This document shows positions 23,767-33,316 of a DNA stretch of 49,881 nucleotides, piece after piece. The notes below the pieces were generated by a model, which worked only from the letters and a program-made list of their open reading frames with translations, was not told where the DNA came from and searched no databases. Origin of the DNA: Actinomycetota bacterium (GTDB lineage Bacteria > Actinomycetota > Acidimicrobiia > IMCC26256 > PALSA-610); NCBI GenBank assembly GCA_003134555.1, contig PLBO01000130.1:1-49881 (forward strand), read 5' to 3'. Numbering within the stretch: position 1 is the first letter of the stretch; the number at the start of each line of letters is the position of its first letter. The translations under genes were made by a program, and so were the position numbers.

Positions 23767-25805
23767 CCGGAGCTCCGACGCGTCGCGAGTACCGCGTCGA
23801 TCTGATCGCGTAGCTCACGCGCGTCGGTCACCGGCTGTTTGCACGTGTAGTGCTCGCAGACGTACGCGGTCGGAACGCCGCCGCGCATCTCGCGCCCGGC
23901 GAGCAGGGGTGACGGGTCGTTCGGTGAGCCGGTGAGCGTCACCGAAGCCGGCAAGAGCCGGGTGGCGACCTCGCGCCGCAACGCGCGGGTCTGCTCGTCG
24001 TTCGGATCGCCGATGATCGCGATCTCGGCGGGGCTGGTCACGTAGCGCTCGATCGCTCCGAGGAGATGCGCGAAGCCGTTCGGGTGCGACGCGCCTGCAT
24101 GCGCGAGCATCCGCAACACTTCGACGGCGTACTCCTCGAACTGGGTTTCGCCGGTCAGGGCCGCGAGCCGCAAGAGACTGTTCGCCGCGAGCGAATTCGC
24201 GGACGGCGTGGCGTCGTCGAAGAGATCCTTGAGCCGGACGACGAGCTGCTCGGCGTCGACTCCGGTCGTGAAGAAGCCTCCACCGTCGGCGTCGTGGAAG
24301 AGTCGGATGAGCTCGCCGGCGACGGTGCGCGCCTCGTCGAGCCACGAGACGTCGTCGAGCTCGGCGAGTGTGCACAACGCTTCGAGCAGGGCGGCGTAGT
24401 CCTCGGCGTACGCGAGGTAGGGCGCGCGCCACGAGCGCAGAAACCGCCCGTCGTCTCTGCGCAGTTCGGTCAGGAGGAAGCGCGCATTGGCCCGGGCCGC
24501 ATCCAACCAGTCGTCGCGATCGAGCGCGGCGGCCGCCTCGGTGAGCGCGCCGAGCATCAGCGCGTTCCACCCGAGCAGCACCTTGTCGTCGAGACCGGGT
24601 CGGACGCGCGTCGACCGGCGGACGAGGAGTCGAGGCTTCGAACGCTCGACCTCGACTGGAGGCTCAGCGTTGCGCTCGCTCACGTGCAGGATGTTGCCCT
24701 GGAACCCGGTATGCGGATCCACGAAGTTCCCGTCGTCGGTAACGCCGTAATACGCGACGACGGCGTCGGCGTCGGCGCCGCAGACCTCGCGGATCTCCTC
24801 GATCGACCAGCAGTAGAACTTCCCCTCGACGCCTTCGGAGTCGGCGTCCTCCGCGGAGTACCAGCCGTGGAGGGGATCGCGCATGTCGCGTAGCACGTAG
24901 CCGACGATGTCTTCCACAACGTGCCGGTAGCGCGCGTCGCCCGTCACGAGATACCCGTGCAGGTACGCGCGCGTGAGCAAGGCGTTGTCGTACAACATCT
25001 TCTCGAAGTGCGGCACGAGCCAGAAGTCGTCGGTCGAGTAACGCGCGAACCCGCCACCGAGCTGATCGTGGATACCGCCCGCGGCCATCGCGTCGAGCGT
25101 CGTCGTGATCATCGTGCGCGTCTCGTCGGAACTGTTGCGGAGGTACGCGCGGCACAGGAAGTCGATCGTCATTGCCTGCGGGAATTTTGGTGCGCGACCG
25201 AACCCGCCGTAGCGCGCCTCGAATTGCGATCGGATCCCGGCGTACGCGCGATCGAGGATGTCGGCATCGAGCTCGTTGTCGCGCTCGGTGCCCGACCTCA
25301 GCACATCTTCGGCCAGCGCGGCTGTGAGTTGCTCGCTCTGCGCCGTCACTTCGTCTCTTCGGTCGCGCCAAGCCTCCGACACCGCTTCGCACACGCGCCG
25401 GAACGACGGCATGCCGTGGCGATCGGAGTCGGGAAAGTACGTGCCCGCATAGAAGGGACGACCTTCCGGCGTGCACCAGACGCTCATGGGCCATCCACCC
25501 CGGCCGGTCAGCGCCTGCACCGACTGCATGTAGATCGCGTCGACGTCGGGGCGTTCCTCGCGGTCGACTTTGACGTTCACGAAGCGCGCGTTCATCAGAG
25601 CCGCCGTGGTGTCGTCCTCGAACGACTCGTGTGCCATCACGTGACACCAATGACATGACGAATAGCCGACCGACAAGAACACGGGAATGTCCCGCGAGCG
25701 GGCGAGCGCGAACGCCGCGTCGCCCCACGGCATCCACTCGACGGGATTTTCGGCGTGCTGGCGGAGGTACGGGCTCGTCTCGCCGGCCAGCCGATTCTTC
25801 GTCAC
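23748..25805 (-). CDS. Thioredoxin-domain protein of the YyaL/DUF255 family
   Basis: The 685-residue protein matches the YyaL/SSP411 family. It opens with [21 protein letters not shown] and has a thioredoxin-like domain with CHWC at residues 51-54, then [16 protein letters not shown] and GGWPMSVW. The larger C-terminal (alpha/alpha)6-barrel part has [44 protein letters not shown] and [18 protein letters not shown]. Its role is not settled. The GTG at 25805 overlaps the acyl-CoA synthetase stop (GTGA), showing coupling; the longer open frame upstream lies inside that gene. Confidence 0.92.
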   Translation of the reverse strand: MTKNRLAGETSPYLRQHAENPVEWMPWGDAAFALARSRDIPVFLSVGYSSCHWCHVMAHESFEDDTTAALMNARFVNVKVDREERPDVDAIYMQSVQALTGRGGWPMSVWCTPEGRPFYAGTYFPDSDRHGMPSFRRVCEAVSEAWRDRRDEVTAQSEQLTAALAEDVLRSGTERDNELDADILDRAYAGIRSQFEARYGGFGRAPKFPQAMTIDFLCRAYLRNSSDETRTMITTTLDAMAAGGIHDQLGGGFARYSTDDFWLVPHFEKMLYDNALLTRAYLHGYLVTGDARYRHVVEDIVGYVLRDMRDPLHGWYSAEDADSEGVEGKFYCWSIEEIREVCGADADAVVAYYGVTDDGNFVDPHTGFQGNILHVSERNAEPPVEVERSKPRLLVRRSTRVRPGLDDKVLLGWNALMLGALTEAAAALDRDDWLDAARANARFLLTELRRDDGRFLRSWRAPYLAYAEDYAALLEALCTLAELDDVSWLDEARTVAGELIRLFHDADGGGFFTTGVDAEQLVVRLKDLFDDATPSANSLAANSLLRLAALTGETQFEEYAVEVLRMLAHAGASHPNGFAHLLGAIERYVTSPAEIAIIGDPNDEQTRALRREVATRLLPASVTLTGSPNDPSPLLAGREMRGGVPTAYVCEHYTCKQPVTDARELRDQIDAVLATRRSSGQQAAR

Positions 25806-27418
25806 GCCTCGACCGTACCGGGCGTGCGGGTTGCTACCGCCCGGGCCCACCGGTAGTCCGGCTTGCCCGACGGCGATCGTTCGATCGCGTCGACCAGGAC
25901 TACTTCGCGCGGCACCTTGTAGCCGGCGAGATGGACTCGGCTGTGCTGCTGGAGCGCGTCGAGCGCCGGCTCTGCGCCCGGGCGCGGCTGCACGATGGCG
26001 ACGACACGCTCACCGAAACGTTCGTCGGCGATACCGACCACTACCGCGTCGAACACGTCGGTGTGGCCTTTCAGGACGGACTCCACCTCTTCGGGGTACA
26101 CCTTCTCGCCCCCGGTGTTGATCGAGACCGCACCTCGGCCGAGCAACGTGATCGAACCGTCGGTCTCGACGACCGCGTGATCACCCGGCACCGCCCACCG
26201 CACACCGTCGACGACCGGAAACGTCGCCGCGGTCTTGGCGTCGTCCTTGTAGTAGCCCAGGGGGATGTGACCGCGCCGCGCGAGCCGGCCCACGACACCG
26301 ACGCCGACCGGACGGAGATCGGGTCCGAGCACTTCGGTGTCGTCACCGACCCGAAAGCGCAGTGCCTTGGGCACGTCGGCGCCGGCCACCACGACCGACT
26401 GCCCCTGTCCGCCGGTCTCGGATGCGCCGTAGCCGTCGACGACGAGCAGCGCGGGTAGGCGTTCGACGAACGCGCGCTTGAGGGAGGGCGAGAGGATCGC
26501 GCCGCCCGACAACACGACATGCAGGCACGAGACGTCGAGCGCACGCCCTTCGGAGGAGTTCAACGCGTCGAGCAACGGACGCGCGAACGCGTCGCCGACG
26601 ATGATGATGAAGTTCACCTGTTCGCGCGCGACGAGTCGCCACACCTTGATCGGATCGAGGTGATGCTCGGCCGGGATGATCACGGTCCCGCCCATGAACA
26701 GCGTGCTGAAGGCCATCCAGTGCGCCGTACCGTGCATGAACGGACAGATGGGAACGCAGCGCGTGCGCGCCTCGAGGCAGCGTTCCGCGATCTCCTCCGG
26801 GGTGCGGATCGGAGTGCCGCCGCCGCCGGCGCCCGCCATCGCGCCGAAGAAGAGGTCGACGTGGCGCCACATCACGCCTTTCGGCATGCCCGTGGTGCCG
26901 CCGGTGTAGAGGAGATACAGGTCGTCGGGGGAGCGCGGGGCGAAGTCGCGTTGGGGCGACGCAGCCGCCAGCGCGTCGTCGTAGTCGTCGGCGAGGAGCT
27001 CGGTGCCGGGAAAGGTGTTGCCGTCGTCGACGGCGATGAACGTGAGCAGCCGGGGCAGGGTCGGGCGGATCGCCGCGAGCTTGGGTGCGAACTCACGGTG
27101 GAAGATGACCGCTACCGCGTCGGCATCATCGAGGAGATAACGCAACTCGTCTTCGACGTAGCGGTAGTTCACGTTGATCGGAACCGCGCGCAGCTTGAAC
27201 GCGGCGAGCATGCCTTCGAGGTACTCGGTCGAGTTGTAGAGGTACAGCGCGACGTGATCGCCCGCGCCCACGCCGTGTGCCGCGAGTACGTGCGCGAGCC
27301 GGTTCGCGCGAGCGTCGAGCTCGGCGTAGGTCAGCCGGCGCTGCGCGCACACGAGCGCGAGATGGTCCGGCACCGTGTCGGCGACCCGCTCCAGCAGATC
27401 CGCCACGTTGAATTCCAC
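25802..27418 (-). CDS. Acyl-CoA synthetase (AMP-binding, fadD-like)
   Basis: This 538-residue ligase activates carboxylic acids to acyl-CoA via an acyl-AMP. The AMP motif [12 protein letters not shown] is at residues 170-181, [10 protein letters not shown] near 331, and [11 protein letters not shown] and the catalytic Lys region [12 protein letters not shown] near the end. GTG 27418 gives [21 protein letters not shown], the usual N-terminus of actinobacterial fatty acyl-CoA synthetases. ATG 27445 would add nine residues from a tandem repeat (MAQRGSHVA) and seems less likely. The gene is coupled to the YyaL-like gene. Chain length preference is unknown. Confidence 0.92.
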   Translation of the reverse strand: MEFNVADLLERVADTVPDHLALVCAQRRLTYAELDARANRLAHVLAAHGVGAGDHVALYLYNSTEYLEGMLAAFKLRAVPINVNYRYVEDELRYLLDDADAVAVIFHREFAPKLAAIRPTLPRLLTFIAVDDGNTFPGTELLADDYDDALAAASPQRDFAPRSPDDLYLLYTGGTTGMPKGVMWRHVDLFFGAMAGAGGGGTPIRTPEEIAERCLEARTRCVPICPFMHGTAHWMAFSTLFMGGTVIIPAEHHLDPIKVWRLVAREQVNFIIIVGDAFARPLLDALNSSEGRALDVSCLHVVLSGGAILSPSLKRAFVERLPALLVVDGYGASETGGQGQSVVVAGADVPKALRFRVGDDTEVLGPDLRPVGVGVVGRLARRGHIPLGYYKDDAKTAATFPVVDGVRWAVPGDHAVVETDGSITLLGRGAVSINTGGEKVYPEEVESVLKGHTDVFDAVVVGIADERFGERVVAIVQPRPGAEPALDALQQHSRVHLAGYKVPREVVLVDAIERSPSGKPDYRWARAVATRTPGTVEA

Positions 27419-27520
27419 GGCTACATGGCTCCCTCGCTGCGCCATCCCTGGCTCCGCTGCGTCCGCACGGCTACATGGCTCCCTCGCTGCGCCATCCCTG
27501 GCTCTAGTGCATCGGCACGG
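27416..27520. repeat. 50-bp tandem repeat before the acyl-CoA synthetase gene
   Basis: A 39-base core starting CACGGCTACATGGCTCCC and ending CCATCCCTGGCTC is present without change at 27416-27454 and 27466-27504. A third truncated start follows at 27513-27520 (GGCACGG). The period is 50 bases. Within each unit ATGGC and GCCAT form short inverted arms. On the minus strand each unit contains GAGGGAG followed by ATG, like a ribosome-binding site. It reads [10 protein letters not shown] into the downstream gene. Confidence 0.85.
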
Positions 27521-27541
27521 TTTGTCGACCGTAGTGGGTGG

Positions 27542-28696
27542 CTAGACGCCGAGTCGATGTAGCGCCGCGTCAATCGGGGCGAACGCAGTCCGGGCGAAGG
27601 CATCGAGCCGCGACCGTTCGCACGAGACGAACGCGGCATCGGCTTCGGCCCACAGGTCGGCCTCGACGGGTGCCAGCACCACCTGCACCTCTGCCAGCTG
27701 ATCCGGTTCCGCCTCGACCCGATCGCGCAGCCGGGCGAAGCGCCGCCAATGCTCGGCGTCGCCGAGCTCGGGCGCGACCGCCGGGGGGAAGCACGGCACG
27801 TACACGCTCGTGCACGGATTGCCCAGACTCATCCACGAGCGCGGCGGTGCCGACGTGCTCAGCTCCGCGATCATCGATGCGGTTGTCTGGGAGTGTGATT
27901 CGCGGCGGTGCATACACACGCTGAAGCCGCTTCCGTCGGGACCGATCGCACCGGGCATCTCCTCCGCGCCTCGGTCGCGGCCGTGATCGCGCAAGGTACG
28001 CGCGAGATCGTCCACCGTCGTCTCGCAACCGCGAGCAATCGTCGCGCCCGTCAACGCGAGGCGGTCGTCGGCGATCGCCGTCGGCATGCGGGTCCAGCGA
28101 TACGTATCGAAGTCGGAATCGGGTGCGACGTCCGACGACGCGCACGTCCAGTTGGTGGAGAGGCTGATCCGATTCGAGATCGCGGCGCCGGCGCCGACGG
28201 GTCGCGCGGCCCACGTGCGATTGCTCGTTTCGACGACGAAACCACTGTCGGGATCCGCAACGAGGAACGACGAGTAGTAGGGCTCGTCGCGATGCGGCTC
28301 GCCCGATCCGCCTTGCCCGTAGCGCTCGATCAGCGACGTGAGAATGGCAAGCGCCTCATCGGCCGTTCGGGCTCGCTCCAATCCGAGCCGCACCAAGTCC
28401 ATGCCGAGGAGCGCGGCCGGCTGGTCATGCGGACGATCGACCGTCCAGATCTTCTCGTTTCCGATCGCGACGCCGTGCTCGTTCACACCGTGCTCGACGC
28501 CCCACAACCACGTGGGTCGAGAACCGAGGAACGCGTGCGCGCCGGGGTCGGCGATCGTCAGGTACTGCGTGTGCAGCTCCGTTCCGGGAGCACGCCGAGC
28601 GTGCCACTCGACGACCTGCGCCTCGTCGGGATGCCTGTCGGAGTTCTTCGCGAACAACATCGCGCCGTTCGTGCGGACACAGAGCGTGTCGCACAT
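27542..28696 (-). CDS. Secernin-like C69 family dipeptidase
   Basis: The 384-residue protein resembles secernins and C69 peptidases, N-terminal nucleophile hydrolases. MCDTLCV places Cys2 as the expected nucleophile after Met removal, and MLFAKNSDRHPDEAQVVEW and VNEHGVAIGNEKIWT are family segments. Others are GMDLVRLGLERARTADEAL, YYSSFLVADPDSGFVVETSNRTWAA and ISNRISL. It lies 12 bases behind the M2-like peptidase gene on the same strand, so the two probably share a transcript and act in peptide breakdown. No signal peptide is visible. Confidence 0.88.
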   Translation of the reverse strand: MCDTLCVRTNGAMLFAKNSDRHPDEAQVVEWHARRAPGTELHTQYLTIADPGAHAFLGSRPTWLWGVEHGVNEHGVAIGNEKIWTVDRPHDQPAALLGMDLVRLGLERARTADEALAILTSLIERYGQGGSGEPHRDEPYYSSFLVADPDSGFVVETSNRTWAARPVGAGAAISNRISLSTNWTCASSDVAPDSDFDTYRWTRMPTAIADDRLALTGATIARGCETTVDDLARTLRDHGRDRGAEEMPGAIGPDGSGFSVCMHRRESHSQTTASMIAELSTSAPPRSWMSLGNPCTSVYVPCFPPAVAPELGDAEHWRRFARLRDRVEAEPDQLAEVQVVLAPVEADLWAEADAAFVSCERSRLDAFARTAFAPIDAALHRLGV

Positions 28697-28708
28697 CGCG
28701 CGTGAACC

Positions 28709-30268
28709 TCAGCTCGCGAGCTCGCGAGCGAATACCGCGGGTGTGAGCGCAGAACCCGTCGCCTGCTCGACGAGGTGATCCCAGCGATGCGTCGCGCCCG
28801 GTGTGAAGACGCGCGTCTCGAGCGCGCGGCCCGCGTCGCCGCTTTCGACCAGCCCACCGAGGGACGCCGCGAGCTGCGACGCGATCATCTCGCCGAAGAG
28901 GTAGTTGTGGTAGTAGACGGGCGCGGCTGCGATGTGGATCTTCGCCGCCCAATCGGGCGCGTTCCGGCCGTCGGGCCGTTGGACGAGCTGGAAGCGCTCG
29001 ACCAGCTCCCACCAACGGTTGTCGTGGTCGGCGTCGGGTTGCGCGTACAAGCCGCGCTCGAAGTGGGTCATCACCAGGACCCAGCGGGCGAAGATGAGCA
29101 GTTGGGCGCGGCCGGCCGCGCGCAGTTGGGGCGCGAGATCGTCAACCGTGCCGGCCGGAACGCCGGCGATCCGTCGTAGCCACTCGGGATCGTTGACGAG
29201 GCGGCCGCAGCGCATCGCGACGCCTTCCGTGAGGCACAAGTGCATCGTCCGCAACAGCCACGGGAGGTCGCGGCCGACGCCGTCGAAGTACGCGGCGTGC
29301 CCGAACTCGTGCAGCATCGTCTCGGCCCACCGGGCGCCGGCCGTGTTGTTACTGAGGACGCGAACGTCGCCGGCGCGGTCGACATCGATGCAGAACGCGT
29401 GCTGCACCTTGCCCGCGCGCGGCGCGAGGTCGCTGCGGGCGACGACGCGGCGAATGTCGAGGCCCATCGCCTCGAACGTGCGGACGGTCAGCTCCTCGAG
29501 ATCGGCGTCGTGGAGGTGGGGATCGAGGTCGACGCCGATCGAGCTCGGAGCGTCCTGGAAGAACGGGTCGTCGTAGTGCCACGGCCGCAGGGCATCGACC
29601 GGCACCGCGAAGCGATGTGCGAGCTGCTCGTCGAGCTCGGCCTTCAGCGTGCGGAATGGCCGGGCGGTGATGTCGTCGACCTCGGCGAGGGTGGCGAAGA
29701 GGCGGTCTTCGTCGAAGTCGGTGGTGGCGAGCGTGAGGGCGAAGTGGTCGCGGTAGCCGAGGGAGTGGGCCGCCCGGTTGCGAAGCCCGACGAGTTTGCG
29801 CACGTCGGCGGCGACCTCGGCGCCCACGGTCTTGGACGCGAGCCAGGCCTCGGCGCGGCGCTCGGTGTCGTCGCTCGTGCGCAGCACGCGGAGAATCCCG
29901 TTGTCGTCGACCGACTCGCCGTCGATCGTGCCGCGGTGGCGTGCGAAGCGCGACTCGATGTCGCCCTGGAGCTCGACGATCTCGCGCCGCACGTCGGCGT
30001 CGACCTGGTTCGGCGCAAAGCTCTGTTCGAGCAAGTCGAGCTCGCGTGCGACCAGCGGATCGAGGCCGCTCTCCGACCGCGCGGCGCGGATCTCGCGGAA
30101 CGCTTCCGGATCGGCGAGCGCGTCCGACAGCGCGACCTCCGCTTCGGCGCGACGGTGCTGCGTCTCGTCGCTCGCGTCGACGTTCGCGTCCCACCACGAG
30201 GCGTTGGCGGCGGCTTCCAGTGGCTGCAGCGTCGCGCTGCAGTCGGCAACGAGGTCGGCGGGCGTCAC
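28709..30268 (-). CDS. M2/M3-type zinc metallopeptidase
   Basis: The 519-residue enzyme is mostly helical and carries MLHEFGHAAYFDGV (HExxH zinc helix) and LTEGVAMRCG, with the third ligand Glu, about 25 residues later. This is the gluzincin arrangement of peptidyl-dipeptidases. Substrate-binding elements include HYDDPFFQ and APVYYHNYLFGEMIASQL. The size and PVYYHNY segment resemble bacterial relatives of family M2 (ACE-like) more than oligopeptidase F. No signal peptide is seen, so action is likely cytoplasmic. The GTG at 30268 overlaps the stop of the membrane-protein gene (GTGA). Confidence 0.85.
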   Translation of the reverse strand: MTPADLVADCSATLQPLEAAANASWWDANVDASDETQHRRAEAEVALSDALADPEAFREIRAARSESGLDPLVARELDLLEQSFAPNQVDADVRREIVELQGDIESRFARHRGTIDGESVDDNGILRVLRTSDDTERRAEAWLASKTVGAEVAADVRKLVGLRNRAAHSLGYRDHFALTLATTDFDEDRLFATLAEVDDITARPFRTLKAELDEQLAHRFAVPVDALRPWHYDDPFFQDAPSSIGVDLDPHLHDADLEELTVRTFEAMGLDIRRVVARSDLAPRAGKVQHAFCIDVDRAGDVRVLSNNTAGARWAETMLHEFGHAAYFDGVGRDLPWLLRTMHLCLTEGVAMRCGRLVNDPEWLRRIAGVPAGTVDDLAPQLRAAGRAQLLIFARWVLVMTHFERGLYAQPDADHDNRWWELVERFQLVQRPDGRNAPDWAAKIHIAAAPVYYHNYLFGEMIASQLAASLGGLVESGDAGRALETRVFTPGATHRWDHLVEQATGSALTPAVFARELAS

Positions 30269-30624
30269 TTGAACCAGATGCGCTGGTAGCTGCGGCTCAT
30301 CGGGTGGACGAGCAGGACGACGAGCAGGACGTCGAAGCCGAAGCCGATCAGCACCCCGACGTTCCCGAGCGCGGGGAGGCCACCACCGCGCACCATGAAG
30401 ACGACGATCTGGAACACGGCCGTGGTGACGGCGAGCGCATAACCCCATTTCTTTTCGTTCGCGATGCCGAACCCGCCGAGGAGGAGGCCGACGAGGATCA
30501 GCAGCGCCGACGGGCCGAGGGCGGGATACGAAAGGAGTGCGAACACTCCCTGGACGTAACAGAGAATGACGCCCATGTACAAGGTCTGGGGCTGGTGGGG
30601 GTTGACCCAGCGAGTGTCTTCCAC
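30265..30624 (-). CDS. Small membrane protein, three to four helices
   Basis: The 119-residue protein has hydrophobic segments at about residues 16-33 (YMGVILCYVQGVFALLSY), 39-53 (ALLILVGLLLGGFGI), 62-78 (YALAVTTAVFQIVVFMV) and 86-106 (NVGVLIGFGFDVLLVVLLVHP). No family is recognised. Its stop overlaps the peptidase start, so it is co-translated with that gene. The GTG start at 30624 lies 50 bases after rlmN and has no strong Shine-Dalgarno sequence. A role in membrane handling of peptides is only a guess from position. Confidence 0.75.
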   Translation of the reverse strand: MEDTRWVNPHQPQTLYMGVILCYVQGVFALLSYPALGPSALLILVGLLLGGFGIANEKKWGYALAVTTAVFQIVVFMVRGGGLPALGNVGVLIGFGFDVLLVVLLVHPMSRSYQRIWFK

Positions 30625-30674
30625 CCACCCATTGTGTCGGATCGCAACGCGTGAACGCGCCCGCGACGCGTGGA

Positions 30675-31691
30675 TCAGGGAGTTCGCGACCGGAGCTGGC
30701 CGCATGCCGCGTCGATCGCGGTCCCGCGATTGCGCCGGACGGTAGCCTCCACGCCACCGGCCCTCAGCCGATCGGCGAACGCCGCGATCCGGCGCCCGTC
30801 GCTCGGCCGGCCCGGATATCCGGCGGTGTCGTTGAGCGGGATGAGATTGACGTGCGCGCCCCCGCGGAACCCGGTCAGCCGACCCGCGAGCGCGTCGGCC
30901 TGATGGGGGAGGTCGTTGACGCCGTCGATGCACGCGTACTCGAAGGAGACTCGTCGACCCTTGCGTTCCGCGTAGGCGCGCGCCGCGTCGAGCACGGCGG
31001 CGAGGGGGTAGCGGCGGTTCAGAGGCACGAGCTGCTCGCGCAGTGCGTCGTCGGGAGCGTGCAGCGACACTGCGAGCGTCACCGGCAGCTCGAATTCGGT
31101 GAGCCGCTCGATGCCGGGGACCATGCCCACCGTCGAGACCGTCAGGTGGCGCGCCGAGAGGCCGAGGTCGTCGTGGAGCCGGGTGCACGCATCGAGAACG
31201 GCTTCGGTGTTCGCGAGCGGTTCGCCCATCCCCATGAACACGACGTTGGAAACGCGCTGCGGCGACGCGTGCTGCGCGCGCAGAACCTGCTCCACGATCT
31301 CACCCGCCGACAGGTGACGTTCGAAGCCGGCTTGGCCCGTCGCGCAGAACGTGCATCCCATCGCGCATCCCGCCTGCGACGAGACGCAGACCGTCGCGCG
31401 CGCCGAATAGCGCATGAGGACGGTCTCGATCTGGGCACCGTCCGCGGCACGCCACAGCCACTTCGCGGTCGTGTCGTCGTCGGCGAGCTGCATCGTGTCG
31501 ACGGTGAACGCGAGCGGTAGCTCGTCGGCGAGCCGAGCGAGCAACACCCGGGGGATGTTCGTGAGCTCGTCGAGAGGTCGGCGCTGCCGGTAGAGACCCT
31601 CGTACAGCTGACGGGCCCGGTAGGCGGGCTCGCCGAGCGTCGTGATCAGTGACTCGAGCTGAGGTTGCCGAGCCGCGTATCGAGTCGTCAT
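30675..31691 (-). CDS. rlmN: 23S rRNA (adenine2503-C2)-methyltransferase, radical SAM
   Basis: The 338-residue enzyme methylates A2503 of 23S rRNA and A37 of some tRNAs. It has the N-terminal PAYRARQLYEGLY, the radical SAM cluster motif CAMGCTFCATGQAGF, VSNVVFMGMGEPL, TVSTVGMVPGI and SLHAPDD. The second catalytic Cys lies in DAACGQL. ATG 31691 overlaps the mshD stop as ATGA and is preferred to an ATG 6 codons upstream. The methyl-carrying Cys and the cluster Cys are all present, so it should be active. Confidence 0.95.
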   Translation of the reverse strand: MTTRYAARQPQLESLITTLGEPAYRARQLYEGLYRQRRPLDELTNIPRVLLARLADELPLAFTVDTMQLADDDTTAKWLWRAADGAQIETVLMRYSARATVCVSSQAGCAMGCTFCATGQAGFERHLSAGEIVEQVLRAQHASPQRVSNVVFMGMGEPLANTEAVLDACTRLHDDLGLSARHLTVSTVGMVPGIERLTEFELPVTLAVSLHAPDDALREQLVPLNRRYPLAAVLDAARAYAERKGRRVSFEYACIDGVNDLPHQADALAGRLTGFRGGAHVNLIPLNDTAGYPGRPSDGRRIAAFADRLRAGGVEATVRRNRGTAIDAACGQLRSRTP

Positions 31692-32626
31692 TGCGCCGCA
31701 ACCTCGCACTCGTACGCGCGGTCGACGCGGTGCACTTTGAAACCGAGCGACCGGTACAGCTCCAGCGCAGCCTCGTTGTCGGCCGCGGAGAACAACATCC
31801 CGGTATCGATCCCGCGTTCGTGCACGGCCTGGAGTCCGGCGATCGCGAGCGCACGGCCGAGACCGGTGCCCTGGGCCCGCGGATCGACGCCGACGACATA
31901 GATCTCACCGAGCGCAGGATCCGGGTCGTGCTTAGCGTGGACCTTCATCCAGATGAAACCCGCGAGTCCGTCGGGGTCGAAGGCGAGGAAGAACAGGGTC
32001 GGATCGAACCAAGGCTCCGCGATGCGACGCGCCAGCGTCGATGCTGTCCACCCGCCCTGTTCGGCGTGGCCTGCGAACGCTCGGTTGTTGACCTCGAGCC
32101 ACGCGGCCTCGTCGTGACCGACCTCGAACGGGCGTTCCCGTACGCCCGCCGGCCACTCGGGTTGCCGCGGCAGCGGCAGGGCGACGCGCATCTCGTAGAG
32201 GTCGCGAGCCGGTTGCAGTCCCGCAGCGACGAGCTCGGCGTCATCGTCGGGACCGGCGCCGAGCACCCAGAGCACGATGCGGCCGCCACCGTGCGCGGCA
32301 ACGTGAGCGGCGGCCGCGGCGACGAGCGCACGCGTGGTGCCGCCGATACGCGCCTCGGGCGCAATCGCGAGGCCGAGCGTCCAGTGCCGCGGCGCCCCGT
32401 TGTCGCTCGGAGCGCCGTTGTCGCTCGGGGCAATGTGCGCGTACGCCCGGTCGCCGAACAGGAAGCCGGCGGATTCGGTCGTCGGATGCTCGAGATCGAG
32501 CCAGACCGCGTCGCCGAGCGCCGGATGCCCGTCGACCGCGCGCGCGTCGTCGTCGATGCGCGCGATGCGCGCTTCGACCTCCGCGAAGCGCGCGGGAGTC
32601 ACCTCGGCAACGGACGGTTGGGCCAC
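31688..32626 (-). CDS. mshD: Mycothiol synthase
   Basis: This 312-residue protein with two GNAT domains acetylates Cys-GlcN-Ins to make mycothiol, the main thiol of actinobacteria. The C-terminal GNAT shows AWLEVNNRAFAGHAEQGGW, DPALGEIYVVGVDPRAQGTG with the acetyl-CoA loop, and YVVGVDP, as in known MshD. The N-terminal domain is more degenerate and carries a doubled GAPSDN near residue 75 caused by an 18-base duplication. TACCCT 6 bases before GTG 32626 suggests a leaderless transcript. It heads the run with rlmN. Confidence 0.93.
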   Translation of the reverse strand: MAQPSVAEVTPARFAEVEARIARIDDDARAVDGHPALGDAVWLDLEHPTTESAGFLFGDRAYAHIAPSDNGAPSDNGAPRHWTLGLAIAPEARIGGTTRALVAAAAAHVAAHGGGRIVLWVLGAGPDDDAELVAAGLQPARDLYEMRVALPLPRQPEWPAGVRERPFEVGHDEAAWLEVNNRAFAGHAEQGGWTASTLARRIAEPWFDPTLFFLAFDPDGLAGFIWMKVHAKHDPDPALGEIYVVGVDPRAQGTGLGRALAIAGLQAVHERGIDTGMLFSAADNEAALELYRSLGFKVHRVDRAYECEVAAQ

Positions 32627-32632
32627 GGAACG

Positions 32633-32642
32633 AGGGTACCGT
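32633..32642. promoter_or_regulatory. Overlapping divergent -10 boxes at a GGTACC site (mshD/nth)
   Basis: Minus-strand TACCCT (32638-32633) and plus-strand TACCGT (32637-32642) overlap at GGTACC. They lie 6 and 7 bases from the GTG starts at 32626 and 32650. Only 23 bases separate the two start codons, which leaves no room for untranslated leaders. Confidence 0.6.
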
Positions 32643-32649
32643 GACCGCA

Positions 32650-33306
32650 GTGGCACGACCCCGAGGTGCGAAGGCGCGTGCGGCGGCGGCCGTCGAACTG
32701 CTCCGAGAGCTGTATCCCGACGCGCATTGCGCCCTCGATCACGCGAACGCGTACGAATTGCTTGCGGCAACGATCTTGTCGGCGCAGACCACCGACGAGC
32801 GCGTCAACATGGTCACGCCGACACTGTTCGCGAAGTACCCGACACCTGCCGACCTTGCGGCCGCCGATCCGGCCGAGGTCGAGACGATCGTCCAGTCGAC
32901 GGGCTTCTTTCGCTCGAAGACGAAGAATCTCATCGGAATGGCGCAGGCCGTGGAGGCGCGCTTCGACGGTGAGGTCCCCGTCGCGCTCGAAGATCTGGTC
33001 ACGCTGCCGGGCGTGGGGCGCAAGACCGGGAACGTGGTGCGCTCGGTCTGGTTCCACGAACCCGGGTTGCCGGTCGACACGCACGTCACCCGGCTCTCGG
33101 CGCGTCTGAAGCTGACGGACGAGACCGACCCGGTGAAGATCGAGCACGATCTGGGTGCGATCGTGCCGCCCACGGAATGGGGCGACTTCTCACTGCGGCT
33201 GATCGAGCACGGTCGCCGCGTGTGTGACGCGCGACGCCCGCGCTGCAGCGCCTGCGAGCTCGCCGGCATCTGTCCGTCGGCGGGAAGAGTCGGCGGCGCG
33301 GTCTAA
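32650..33306 (+). CDS. nth: Endonuclease III (DNA glycosylase/AP lyase)
   Basis: This 218-residue base-excision-repair enzyme removes oxidised pyrimidines. It has LLAATILSAQTTDERVN, a helix-hairpin-helix LPGVGRKTGNVV with the catalytic Lys, the catalytic Asp in VDTHVTRLSARL and a C-terminal [4Fe-4S] site. The four Cys follow C-x6-C-x2-C-x5-C from CDARRPRC to GIC. GTG 32650 is preferred because TACCGT ends 7 bases before it; the GTG at 32641 would lie inside the promoter. Confidence 0.95.
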   Translation: MARPRGAKARAAAAVELLRELYPDAHCALDHANAYELLAATILSAQTTDERVNMVTPTLFAKYPTPADLAAADPAEVETIVQSTGFFRSKTKNLIGMAQAVEARFDGEVPVALEDLVTLPGVGRKTGNVVRSVWFHEPGLPVDTHVTRLSARLKLTDETDPVKIEHDLGAIVPPTEWGDFSLRLIEHGRRVCDARRPRCSACELAGICPSAGRVGGAV

Positions 33307-33316
33307 GAACTACTTC

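Noticed and set aside
32397-32428. Tandem 18-base duplication inside mshD as a possible mobile or regulatory repeat
   Set aside because: It keeps the frame, only doubles GAPSDN in a variable loop of the degenerate N-terminal domain, and is best seen as a small slippage event.
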